A stretch of 64,000 bases of DNA. Origin: Saururus chinensis. Taxonomy: Eukaryota > Streptophyta > Magnoliopsida > Piperales > Saururaceae. Shown piece after piece: positions 36,130-48,800 of this stretch. Position 1 is the first letter of the stretch; every line of letters starts with the position of its first letter. The stretch is from positions 15,680,501-15,744,500 of the forward strand of contig CP141146.1 of assembly GCA_035235625.1 (NCBI GenBank), given 5' to 3'. The notes beneath the pieces are model-generated. The model saw only the letters and a program-made list of their open reading frames with translations, ran no database searches and had not been told where the DNA came from. A program made the translations under genes and the position numbers.

Positions 36130-36247
36130 CTGAGCCCCCTATTGCAGGTGGATGCGTGCAGGTGAAAACCAGCTGCAGCCGGTTACCTACAAAAGCTGGC
36201 TATTGCCGGTTTTGATAGCCACGCACCTACCTGCAATTGGGGTCATT
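36130..36247. repeat. Imperfect foldback repeat
   Basis: CCCCCTATTGCAGGTGGATG on the left pairs imperfectly with ACGCACCTACCTGCAATTGG on the right. Inside it AAAACCAGC and AGCCGG words are mirrored by AAAGCTGGCTATTGCCGGTT. The pairing of GCAGGT/ACCTGC with GCCGG words suggests the end region of a small DNA transposon. Confidence 0.6.
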
Positions 36248-36633
36248 TTAGGATCATTGGAGATGAGTGGATTTAAAAATCTTTCCAACTGAAAGGTATC
36301 TGTCAACAGAGAAATTTTCTGAAATCATCATGATCCAAGATAAATCAAAGTTTTGTTATCGGCACCAACCAAAGGGTCTTCTTCAGCAAAGATAATGAAG
36401 AAATTTTGTGAAATCATGATGATTCCTCTATTAATGAAAGTTAAAGGGTTACAAAGATGACCCTAATTGGAAATAATGCACAATGACACTATTTCTAAAC
36501 TTAAGACAATGAAATCAACTTTAAAGTCCTATATTAAATTAAATTTATAAAGAAATCTAATTAAAATAAAATTATTTTAGAAAGCATGATAAATCAAAAT
36601 TTCTCTGATTAACATTTGATCTCTAGGATTTAT

Positions 36634-36733
36634 TTTGATGTCCACATCAGTCAGGCTAGTCGAGGAAGGAGTTGGAGCTTTGGTTTGATGTCCACGTCTG
36701 TAGGCGAGTCAAGGAAGGGGTTGGAGCTTTGAC
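36634..36733. repeat. 50-bp tandem duplication
   Basis: TTTGATGTCCACATCAGTCA at 36634 recurs as TTTGATGTCCACGTCTGTAG at 36684. Both continue into AGTCnAGGAAGG and GTTGGAGCTTTG. Confidence 0.9.
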
Positions 36734-37157
36734 GCTGAAAGAAGAGGTTGTGGAAGGGTTGGGGAATTTCTACCGAGGAAGCATAGGAGTGTATTATGGT
36801 TATATATTTTCGGTTAAAAACATTAACCTTAGTGAGCCTAAGATTACATTAAAACATTGAGTAACTATATTGGTTGTAGATGTTGAATTAAAATCATTAT
36901 AGGCACTAAACTCATATTGAAAGCTTGGGCTTCTTGTTGGCCTTTCAAAGAGAACCAAGCTCGAACCAAGTTTTTGCTAGCTAGAATTGGACAAAAACAT
37001 GTGATCTTTGATCAACATCAAGGATACATGTAGAAATTAGGTAGAAAATACATAAAGGAAAATTTGGTTCAAACATAAAAAAAAAGAAGTAAATATCAAA
37101 GATAAAATCAAGTGAATTACCTTACTAGTTTATTCAATTATGTGATTATGTAAATAA

Positions 37158-37356
37158 TACTCCCTCCATCTTAAATGGATAGTTTTATTTAGCAAATAAA
37201 ATTGTTCCATATTAATAGCTCTATTTTATTTAATTTAAGTGATAACTAAAAAGAGTATCATAAGCTTATGATCTCTACTCATAGATGTGAATTTCACCAT
37301 TCAATAAAAACTATTATTTTTTCAAATATAACTATTAATATAGGATGAAGGGAATA
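37158..37356. mobile_element. Stowaway-like MITE, copy 2
   Basis: CTCCCTCCATCTTAAATGG begins after a TA at 37158-37159, and the right end is GGATGAAGGGAA followed by TA. The interior shares TTCCATATTAATAGCTCTAT, ATCATAAGCTTATGAT and AACTATTAATATAGG with the elements at 16651 and 40203. It is about 199 bp with no coding capacity. Confidence 0.85.
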
Positions 37357-37583
37357 ATTACTAAGTTAATTGCAGTGGTTTTACTACTCAGGTTTGAGTA
37401 GTTTTACTACTCAGGTTTGACTGGATTAGGCTCATTTTCTAGTAATAGTACCATATTATGGTAACAAATTGATATAGAGTCAAATATGTTAAATAGTTAA
37501 AAGATATAAATTATCATCAACTTTTGTTTTTTTGGTAATATCAAATGTGTATCTATTAAACACAAGCAAGCACATTAGGAGTG

Positions 37584-37987
37584 TGTTAGCAACGAGAAGC
37601 CTGTATAAAACAAAGAAACATAGAAAACACTAAGAAAGCTACTCCAATCACTCAAACAAGACAATTTATAGATAGCATGCTCGACATTGATGTCAATAGG
37701 GACGAACCAAATGAACCACCACTCCATTAGTGTAGTCCACATCGGTTGTCTTTGAAGGTTGTTCAAGTGTCGATTACCAATCCAAACACTTCTCCGTAAC
37801 GTGAAAAAAGATGATCAATCCCTATGGACCTTTACCCAACCACAAGAAGAGAGGATGAGGCACACCCAAGAGAAAGCTTATTCACCCACCTTGACACAGT
37901 TCTCCACTCAACATTTAGGAGATGGAATACTGAGGCACGGCCAGGACAAAGCAGACATTAACTGATCTACCATTGTCAGCATCAACA
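37584..37987 (-). mobile_element. Possible Copia LTR fragment
   Basis: On the minus strand GTTAGGGGGCAG (about 37999-37988), a polypurine-tract-like word, is followed by TGTTGATGCTGACAATGG. About 400 bp later comes GTTGCTAACA. TG...CA ends next to a purine tract fit a Copia 3' LTR. The flanking five bases do not match, and the neighbouring sequence at 38000-38400 shows no recognisable Copia RNase H, so this is weak. Confidence 0.35.
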
Positions 37988-38650
37988 CTGCCCCCTAACA
38001 GAAGGCTAGGAGAGTTAAAACTACGCATACAAGAAGTAAACCACAAACTGACACAACTAAATGAGATAACAAAAAAGGGTATATACAAAGGAGAGGCCAC
38101 GAAGAAGGTGAAAAAAAATGAATGAGAGGAAGCATGGGAAGCAAAGGTGGTATATTAGGAGAAGGAAGAAGGGTTGAAGGAAGAAGATGGAAGAGGAAGA
38201 GGAACAATAAAGTGACGAAGGAAAAGGAATAAGGAAGACGAAATGGAGCAGAGGGGACTGATCTAAGGCCGGAATTAGGAGCAAAGGGAAGGAGAGGAGA
38301 GAAGAAGAACTTGTCTAGCATGACCAAAACTAAACTTGGTGACCAACTATAAGATGCCGCTAGATCACCAAGAAAGTGGAGAGAGATAAACTTTGGAACC
38401 AAATCAACCTGTTCTCAAGGTTTTGACTTCCACAATCCCATTGGTCATGATAAGTGTCCATGAAAACATATTTAAGAGAAGAATGAGGGTGGAATAGGAG
38501 TAGACGGGTGTAGGGGACTCACCAAGCATGACCCGTGCTTTCCTTCAATTTTTCTTTCTAATAATAACTTGAGCACTAGAGTGCGACAAAAAAACAACTA
38601 GCTAGTTAGAGCAATGTGACTGGGTTTATTGCTTTAAATTACAATAGCTA

Positions 38651-38853
38651 TTGCATAAAGAAAAATATTTTGACGACGTGAAGATTTACACGTCAAAAAG
38701 TTACTTTATCACCTTCACACCATTGATGTGTGGGGACTACTTCATCACCTTCACACTGATGTGTGGGGCTCCACACATCAACAGTGTTAAGGTGATAAAG
38801 TGGTTTTATGACGTGAGAATCTTCACGTTAGAATAATATTACTCTTGCATAAA
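38651..38853. mobile_element. Mutator-like foldback MITE with 9-bp target duplication
   Basis: TTGCATAAA at 38651-38659 is repeated at 38845-38853 and encloses a 185-bp element (38660-38844). Its ends are long inverted repeats: GAAAAATATTTTGACGACGT with following GAAGATTTACACGTC on the left, and the reverse complement of GACGTGAGAATCTTCACGTT plus AGAATAATATTACTC on the right. Similarity continues inward to ACTTTATCACCTT. The centre contains two copies of a CTTCACAC...TGATGTGTGGGG word. A 9-bp duplication with long inverted repeats is the Mutator-like pattern. Confidence 0.85.
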
Positions 38854-39720
38854 TCATTAAATGTTACTCCTATATAAGTTGTTCATAAAAATAATAATTT
38901 GGTACTTTAGGTCTTGCCCTATTCACGACAAATATGAATAGGATTAGTGATACTTCTATGTGAAGTCAAGCAAAGTAAATTAATAGCTCTATTTGGTTTT
39001 TTGAAACGATCTAATATAAGTTTATTTTAAAATATCTATTAATTAAAAAAAATCACCAACTTCATCCCAAATCAAATCTAAGTACAATAAATTAAGAGTG
39101 ATTAGAGGGTTTATATGTAGGCATTAGAGTCAAATTAGGCTTCTCTACAAATTCTCTGCTTAATCTCTATATGGGATTTTTGGTTTAGGTTTGATTGAAA
39201 TTATTTCTCACTTTATTATAGATAAGGATGACTATTAGTGTACTTATAGCTAAACAAAAATATTATTGTTAAAATTCCTAAAATCCAATCCTCCATCCAA
39301 TTTAGCCAATAGTTAGGATTGGACTCTAAAACTATACCTTAATTGGTATTCAGAATTTGGAAGCATTTTCTTTATTTCCTAATGACAATGAGTCTAGTGT
39401 AAGCCGTGAATATAAGAACCTTTGATATTTAAGACCGTAAGCAAAATCAAGTAGAAATCTTATAAGGATCAAACAATTGATTGAATCATAAGTAAAAATG
39501 ATTGCCAAAAAATTCCTATGAAGAAAAAAAATGAAATACAGCGACATAATAATCAAATGATCACCGCATGCCGACAGAAGAAGACACTAAACCACCCGGG
39601 CCCACTTTTCCTCTCATTCTGGGCCAGCGGATGCCATGGGACCCACAGCCTTCAGTGTTTCATGGTCCTTTCAAACGCCTCACTTGAAAGCCCGCGAGGC
39701 CTTCTCTCTGTCACCCGCCC
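38854..39720. other. Upstream region of the A-T-propeller gene
   Basis: AT-rich intergenic DNA runs to about 39580, followed by a GC-rich leader with two out-of-frame ATGs. No separate gene was identified. Confidence 0.5.
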
Positions 39721-39839
39721 ATGGCCCGACCCGCCATCGCCGGCGACGGCGGTCCCTGCTGCATATCCCACGCCTTCCTCGCCGCCGCCTCCGCAAACCC
39801 CGACAATATCGCAGTTATTCAAGCCTCCGGCGGCGCTGA
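39636..39839 (+). other. Upstream ORF overlapping the A-T-propeller start
   Basis: An ATG at 39636 opens a 67-codon frame, rich in Arg, that overlaps the main start codon at 39721 in another frame. If transcripts start upstream of 39636 it could lower translation of the main protein. There is no sign that the peptide itself is conserved. Confidence 0.3.
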
Positions 39840-42800
39840 GGTTTGCAGGCGGTCCCGCTTGAAGGCCGTCACCACCGATTTCACCGGCAACGGAGACGGC
39901 GTCGGGCGCAATGAAAAGGAGGATATCTTCAACCGGTTTCGCGTGTGTTCGGCGCCTTCGGTGTACGAAGGCGACGAGTGCTTCACGTTCTCGGATGTTT
40001 TGGCTGCAGTAGAATCGCTCAGCCGTCGTATCCGCCGCGTTCTCGACGGCGCGGATGATCCGGATTTGTGGAGGCCGAAAGGTTTCAGATATCTCTCAGT
40101 TTCACCTATGGATTATATAATTTAATTATCATTTTTTTGCATTTTTTAACGTTCGGAAATTTAATTATCATTTCCAAGAACATATTGGACAGAAAATAGT
40201 TTTTGGAAAAATGGTCGTTTTTATTAAATTGAGAAAATAAGCTTATGATACTTTTTTTTTAAGTACCCAATTACTTAAATTTAATTAAATAGAGTTATTA
40301 ATATGGAACAAACTTTTTTGCCAAATGTAGCTATTAATTTAAGACGGAGGGAGTATTTGACAAAAATAATTTTTGTCTACTTAAGTTTTATAATTATTGA
40401 ACAACTGTTTAAATCTTAAGTGTTGTTATCAATCTCCTCGCTTAAATGCTTTGGAATTTAGTTTCTTACTGCTCGTTGAGAATCACTTGGCAATTAATTA
40501 CTAACTCCATATTTGAGTTGTCTTGACTACAAATTTTATTCTCTTAGAAGTTTAATTATTAGTTTCATTTTCTAGTTCTTCATATTCTGTAGTTTTGTGT
40601 TGGTGCAGTGCTGAAGTCCCACAGTGCTGAATTCTTTTGCAGGCAAATGTTCTCTTCTAACTTAGCATTGTTGCAGGATATTCTCACAGCAAGTTAATTG
40701 ATAATCAGCAAAAGTCAGTGTCAGCCGAAGTTCTAGAAAACTGTAAAGGCCGATTAAATTCTTCTGAAAGGGCTAATCCCGTATTAAACTTGAGTTCGAG
40801 CATTTACAACACAAAAGTGCCCTTGAATACATCTGGGACGTCTACTTTGGACACTTTGCCACATATAGTCGGAATATATGTAGTTCCATCAGTAGAATAT
40901 ATAGTTTCTGTTCTCTCCATTCTTAGGTGTGGTGCAGCATTCTTGCCCCTGGATCCTTCACTACCAAAGTATAGGATACTATCCATTCTTTCTTGTGTAA
41001 AGGTTGATCTTATCATCAAAACATTTTCACCTGATACAAATGAGACTTTTTATCCCGAGCAAACTGATTGGCTGGTGCAACATAGCAATTATAAGATTTT
41101 GTTCGTTTCTATGAGAAGGAGTGCTGCACAGTGTCATGGTTGGTTTGACTTACCTTGGCCTTGTGAAAACAATCAACAGAGAGAATTTTGTTACGTGATG
41201 CACACATCTGGGTCAACTGGGAGACCTAAGGGTGTCTGTGGCACAGAGGAAGGTAGATCTTGTACTATTTAAATTGGCCAACATCTACATGGAGTTTATA
41301 ACTTGAATAGTATGGAAAATATTATTCTTTTTCTACTGCAAAAATCTAAATAACATTTTACCGTGTGTTCAGTTTTTCTATATTCTTCTTTCTCATTTCA
41401 AATAATTATGTCTTTAGTTAAGTAAAAAGAGAATGTGTTTTCTGATTTGCACCTATCTGTAATATTTACTGGTTACTTCCTTTCCTTCTTGTCTCTTCTC
41501 TGTCTCTGTCTCTCTCTCTCTCTCTCTCATCCTAATTCCAGAGAATGTCATTATTGTTTGTTCACCAAAAGTGTAAAGGATATTGACCGCTCAGTTCTTT
41601 GTTTGACTTTTTCCTGGACATACTTGGAATTGACTATTGATGAGAACCGTTGGAAGCTTATGAATGGCCATTTTATATCCTGATTTTTTATGTTATTTAG
41701 ATTGACACTAAGCAACCTCATTTCTGGTGAATAGGTTAAGAGAGAGAAAAGTTCTTCTATTTTGGGTGCTCATTAACTGGCCGCGATGATATTTGAACTA
41801 CCTACTAAGTGGCATTATTTGCGCTGCAATATAACTGATTTTTAGATAAAAGCTAATATAAAGGTTGGAATATTCAGATTTTTATATATTGTGAGCCTCA
41901 GTAAAAATAAACTCTTAAGGTTGTATATGTAGCCTAATTTCTTTGTTTAGAACAAAGTTGGATGTATTCTTTTTCTAGGTCTTAGAAATTGGGCTTTCTA
42001 TGATGAACAGGGTAGACAATAAGAGGAATTATTTGTTGGACTGAGATTGTGGGCAATTATTAAAATTGCCAAGATGTAGTTATTGTGAGAATATTGAGTT
42101 GGATGAGTTGCAAACTTAGTTATTGCGTAATAAATGATGATACTGTAGAAAAATAACTGTTTTAGAACCTATTGACGTGTTAATAAATGGGAGCAGGGGT
42201 CCATATTGAGATGTCTGTATGTGGTCATCATCTGGTTGAGGGTGGCAAGGGAACAGAAGATGGCCAAATATGATTTCATTAGAAATGCCAATTATGAATA
42301 ACATGAATAGTTGGAATAATGTATTAGTGGTGATGATGACAACAACGATGACAATGTAATTTTGGGATTTTTATTGCAAGTGAATTGTAGGCCTGATGTT
42401 GTTGTGCCATTGTTGTCATTTTTATTATTATAGATCCTTTCTTACAGTTGTGTCGTGAACGCCTCTACTTTTACTAATCTGCTTCTGTCTTTTAGGTCTT
42501 CTGAATCGATTTTTTTGGATGAATGAAATCTTTCCCTTGAGCAAAGGAGAAGTTCTAATCTTTAAGACATCAATCAGTTTTGTTGACCATCTGCAGGAGT
42601 TCCTTAGTTCCATTCTTTCCTGCACTGCACTTGTGATTCCACCTTATGATGTGTTGAAAGAAAATCCGTTTCTCTTACTGGATTTTTTGAAGGTATATCT
42701 AGTGTTCAATTATTGGGGCTGTACTAAATTAGTGATTTCAGTAATATTTGACACTACATATGTCTTTATCTGGCTTTTATATGTTAATGAAGGTGATTGT

Positions 42801-45800
42801 TATAACTTCTGTATGAGACCTAAATTTATTTGTGAGAACTAAAGTTACTGTCATCTTCTAGTAAAAGAAATTGACCATTAATATGTAATTAGATTTCCCG
42901 TTCTCATAATTTGCCTCAAGATTTGTTGGGTAGCTAATTTCTTGTTCGTACAACCTCGAAAAAGGGCTGCAGAATATGTTGATATTAATATGTACAAGTA
43001 GGTAGCTGAAAGAAGGAAACACCTTGACGTCAATGCACATTAGTTTTTTAAAATTTTTGGAGGATGTGCTTTTGGGATATGTTGTCAGTGAAAGAAAACT
43101 GAAACAAAAGATTGATTGTTTCATTTACCTGGAATTAGATATAAAGCAATATGAAAAGTGGTGATTTTTGGCTTGATTCTCCTTTAGAAGTGCTTGTTAC
43201 TGAACCATAGCCTAACCTAGGTGTGACCTGTAGAATTTACTAGTGTTACATATCATTTCCTTCTTTTTTAAGGTGACAAAGCCGGACTTTTAACTTTTAT
43301 ATGGAGAGGTGGCTCCTAAATACATTGAAGGATTTTGCTGCTAATGTTCCACAAAAAGAAGTATTAAATGGAATAGTCAACAACATGATTGGTTCTTACA
43401 GTCCACCTCATTAACTTTTGGCTCTATTTTCTCACCGAATACAAGATGCTACTGTATAGTTTGATTCAAGAAGCAGCAATCCTTTTTGCTTTTGTAAATG
43501 GCAAGATAACATGGTAAATGAAAACTGATTAACGAGATAAAAATGGAAAGTGAAGAATAGAAGATTATTTTATATTGGACTTTTTGAATAGCAAGAAAAA
43601 GAAAGTGGGAGTTTCTATGTTTTTCTTGAATAGCAAGGAAATGTGAGAAAAATTAGAAGAATTGTTTTTTCTCGATATTTTGCAATATGATAAAGAAAGT
43701 ATCTGATGAAGCACATAAATAAACTTGGAAGTTTAAATAACTTATTGCACCAGTTAACAACAAATATGTGAACAACCATGAAACACAATTGAAAGTTGGT
43801 AGGAGTTGCTCTATTTAGCTAGGGCTGCTCATACCATCCTAGATTGCAAATTTTATTACCTACTTCTTCTGCGCTCTCATGGTAATGATAAATGAGGTGC
43901 TTGCTCTGGAAGTTAACAGTTATTCATAATTAGCCAGTTGTAAAGTAAGGTCCACTTTGCTCTTCATTCTGTATCAGCATGTTTTTTCCTTACATGTGCA
44001 AAGTTTATCCTTGTTTGAAACTTCAAGGACATGGAAGATAGAGGGGAGTATAATTTTGGTGATTGTATGATAGGTAAGATTGATTCTTTCATAAAACATT
44101 TTTTAAAAAGAATTATCATAATCAACTTTTCCCCATTTATGTGGAGTTGTCTCTTTTTGTCTTTTCTAATGTGGACTTCGAAATGAAAAGAGGAGGAAAA
44201 GGTCTTTTGATATACATTAAAACTGGTCGATGAGTTTCTTACCTACTTGAACTCCATATATTTGTGATCATTATTTATACTAGAAATTATTCTGTAGTTT
44301 AAATGTTAGCACCGTTCTTATGAAAAGCTGATTAACATATATAATTATAACAAGTTATGGACAATAAGGTTACTTGTTTAACTGGGATTGGCTTTCTTCT
44401 CTGGTTGGTATCCTTTGGATTTTGATCATTGATTCCTATAAACAGTTTTCTATTTCTGGCACTCTATATGGAATTTTTTTCTGTTGGTTTTATAGGCATA
44501 TTGTATCACAAGGCTTACCATAGTTCCATCACTATTGAGAGCACTACTTCCTGCTATTGAAAGCTTACAGGCAACGGGGTTTCAGATGTGTTTAAGGATT
44601 CTGGTACTAAGTGGAGAAGTTTTTCACGTATCATTGTGGCAGAGTCTACACAAGCTACTGCCTACGACTTCCATTCTGAATTTGTATGGAAGTACAGAGG
44701 TCAGCTATTAACGTTCTTGTAAGGTCTGCTTCTTATGTTTTATTTTTATGGATGATGAAATTTAAGTGCTTTTCTTTTGTGAATATAGTATTGTAGATAC
44801 CACATGATTAACGGAAGCTTACATACTCTGGACTAACAGTGTAGAATAGTATGTATTAGAGAGAAAGAATAGCAAAGATAAGCTTAAGAGAAATTTGATA
44901 CAAGACAGGGTTCGCAATATCGTTTATTGGAGATATATCAGTGACCTAAAGATAGGATATATCGAAGATATATTGGAGTTATATCAGAGATATATCTGAG
45001 ATGTATTGGAAATATTGGAAAAAAAAAAATTGGCAATCCAAAAATATTTTCACTTAGTATCTTGTTAATATAAGCATTTATTAACATCTAAAAGTCCTAT
45101 TACTAATCTTAAACAATCATAATGCCATGTGAGTACATCATAACGCCATGTGAGTGCATATATGAGTTCTAGCATTCTGTGATACAGTTCTAACAAATCA
45201 ATAGTTGGGATATGTGAATGCATTTGATGTCTCTGATGCTTTCAGTTTGTACTGTACTATGCTGACTGTAAAAAAATAATCTTAAGTTAACCTTCTCCTT
45301 ATGAAATTTTATGGGTTGTAATCTGGAAATTTTGTAAGTTCTCTTGCTGCATGAATGGGAGTAAATAGTGAGCCTAATAAATTTGGTCATGTAGTTATCT
45401 TATATGTCATCTTAATTGATTGGAAGAACATGTAAAGAATTTTTCCTGGTAAAGCATGTTCAATAAATGCAGACTAACTACTAATTGTTTTTTAAATATT
45501 GTACATTTTATTTTTCCCTCCAATGTGTTATTTAGTTCTTTCTGATAATGTGATAAGTTCATTGTACACTCAGGTATCTGGTGATTGCACATATTTTGAT
45601 TGCCAGAGGTTAACTACGTTGTTGCAGACCAACAGACTTACCAGCGTCCCTATTGGGATACCTATTTCCAATTGTGATGTATTAATTGTTGGAAATTCGG
45701 ATGTATCTGATGAAGGTGAACTCTATGTCGGTGGGTCTTGTCTATCTTCGGGTTATTTGTCTGATCCGTTCTCTATGCAACTGAAATCTCTTGACTTAGT

Positions 45801-48800
45801 TATGTTGCACCAAGAATGTAAGCTTGCTGATTGTCAGATGGAGGATCATACCCCTCGTCTGTACTACCGCACCGGCGATCTGGCTAGAAGGCTTCAAAGT
45901 GGTGATTTAATCTTTCTAGGAAGAAGAGATCGCACCATTAAAGTTAATGGGCAGCGCGTTAGTCTGGATGAGATTGAAAATGTACTTAGGGATCATGAAG
46001 ATGTGGCTGATGCTGCTGTTGTAGCTTTTCATGAAGACGAAGAAGATTTAGCATATATTGGAGCTTTCATCGTAATGAAAGGAAATGAAACATATTTCAA
46101 TGAGCATTGTTTCCATGATGGTGCAAAGAATGAATGTCAGTCTTTGGGCTTGTACATTAGGAGATGGTTGGTCAAAAGGTTACCAATGGCGATGGTACCT
46201 ACACACTATTTTTCCATGGAATCATTGCCAAAGTCTTCCTCAGGAAAAGTAGATTATGCTTTACTGGATAAACCAATACTTAGTCTAAAGCATTCCAGTG
46301 GCAAGATAATTAATGGCACAGATGGTCATGATTTTCTTCAAGTTATCAAAGAGGTTGTATTTTCTTTATAAGCTGTCACACTTCTTTTGTTCTACTAAGA
46401 GCTAAATTTTGCAATTGAAATTGTTATAGTTCATGGTAGCCACAATATTATAATATTGTATAAGCTTGCGCTAGGAACAGCAGGACTAAATATTTTTTCA
46501 CACCTGTTCCTGTGTAAAAACAAGAATTGTAACTTTGGTAATAACTTTTGATAGAAAGAGATGTAGGCAAATAAGCTACATTTTCTTAATTGTTATTTTG
46601 ATTGTGATGATTCGAAGGGTAAAATAAAATCCTCATTTTCTGCCAGTACTGTGACAAGTCATTTAATAATAGGGATAATTGATGATGGTACTTTACATGA
46701 AAACTGAAAGGGAGTGCTAAAATTACAAGATATATGATAGCTTGAGGTTTAAATAGCTTTAATTAAGCCCTAATAAATAAAATTAGGTTTTTACATTCAA
46801 AATGAAAATCAATAGAACATAGGACGAAAGTTGATTTTTTGCTAATTAGAGATGTATTGTAGCAGAGAATAGGGATTTAGAAGGTCGATTGTAGGATTTT
46901 TACTGTGGATCTTTCGGTGTCCAATTCTTATGTAAATCTCTTTATAAATATGGAGATATAATACTTTAACAGTGTGGAAGAAAATAACAAAAATATTCCT
47001 CATATGGTACTAGTACTTCTGCCTCCTGTCTTCAATATTGTTCATAGGGCCACTTCTTCCTCAACTTCTGCCTCCACCCATGCCGCCTCCAACATCACTG
47101 TAGTCTGTAGTTCAATCAAAATCCCCATGCCTTTGATGTTACCAGTAATGCTCAAGGAATGCAATCTTTTGAGATCTCGCATCTCGGCATAAAAGTTAGT
47201 CTGAGTTTATTCTTTCTCAGAGAGATCTCAGAGAAATCTCCACAATCACACCGAGATCAACCTTTTTTTGTTTAAATTTTCCCTTTCAATCCCAAGAAAT
47301 TTGGCAAGATCTCGCTTGATCTCATGGAGATCGACCTTTTGTAGTTTCGATTAAATATGCTATTTTTTATTAACATATTTATTTAACAAAAAATAAGAAT
47401 GAGGTTGAAGTTAATGTCATTGGTGAACTTCTTTATCAATGACATTAGCCCCATTTTTTAAATTTTTGTTAAATATGTGTCTTCTTATGATTTTATGATT
47501 GTTTTATACTAAGTGTAATATTAGTGTTTGAAGTTGGTAAAAGATACATACATTTCTCATCGCTGAGATCTTTTCCCTTATCACTTTGAGTTTTCTCTAA
47601 CTCTCTTCTCTTTGGCTGACTGTGACTAGTCTTAGATCAGAAACTGCATTTCATACTCATGCTCCTGTTGCCCTCAAACTTGACAGCAACAACTACTTAC
47701 TTTGGCATGCCTTGTCATTCTTGCTCGCACGAAGTGGAATTGAAACTCATTGGCATCTCAATGGTTTCTTCTAGGAACTTGTCTACCTCATTCTTAACTC
47801 ATTGGATGGTACAAAATTCATTCCCAAGCTATGTTATGATGCCTGGATTTATTTTTAATTAGTACATCCTTAGTTGGCTGCAACTCTTTATGTGAGATCA
47901 AAACTTGCATGGTTGTGGAGGATGGCCAAGCTGAACTTGCCGCTTCTGCATAGGTGTTACGTTAGAGAGAAAGCAATGCAGCCTATTGTCGGAGTCTGAG
48001 TTGGTTCTCAGAAGAGAGTTCGCTCCAACGTTTTTCCTTGAGGAGAAAACCCCAGTAATGGTATTCAAAGGAACCATTGTTTTATTTATTAAAATGTGAG
48101 ACAGATAATAAGTTCTTACTGAACATGAGGTAATAAAAGAACATTTGGTAGCTTGCACCATTGATGACAAGAATTTGCTCACCACCTAAATTTTTGTGGC
48201 GATTGATTTAGAAGAGAAGAATTATTTGTGAGATGACTTGTCATACCTCTCTCTAGGCACCAACTGTTCTTCTGATTTTGAGCCCAATTAGTAGGGTCAA
48301 CAGAGAATGACATATCAAGTCGATGCTGACATGCCACACCATTTATGTCGCCCTTGTTGTTTCTTGTGCCCTTATTTCTGTTGTTGTGATAAGAACTATT
48401 GTAGTGGCCATAGTTGTAATTTTGTCCACATCTTTATATGATGATGAAGAGACTGATTGCCTGCCAATGGTGTGGGAGTGGTTAATAGTGAAGGCAACCG
48501 GCTGAGCGTCATTGACTGAAGAAGCTTGTTGCTTGAGGCGTTGTTCATGACTAATGAGCATGAGCATACTGTAGAACTATGTCAAGCCATCGCTGATTCA
48601 CTTTCTGCTGGTCAACGAGTTCTTAATTCTCAACTTTAGAAATAATCAACAATGGATTGATTGGACCACCAAGTAATTACTCTTAAGTCTTCTCTTAGTT
48701 CACCTAGAAGTTCAGAGGCTCATAATAGATTGAAGAAGGGTAGAGGAAATGGAGTTTTACCGCTAACTAAGGATGTATTGATCAGAACAAATTGAGTCAT

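Noticed and set aside
37995..38402. Minus-strand 135-codon hydrophobic open frame
   Set aside because: Opposite a purine-rich (GA-rich) stretch, which yields Leu/Phe/Ser-rich translations by composition alone. No family resemblance.
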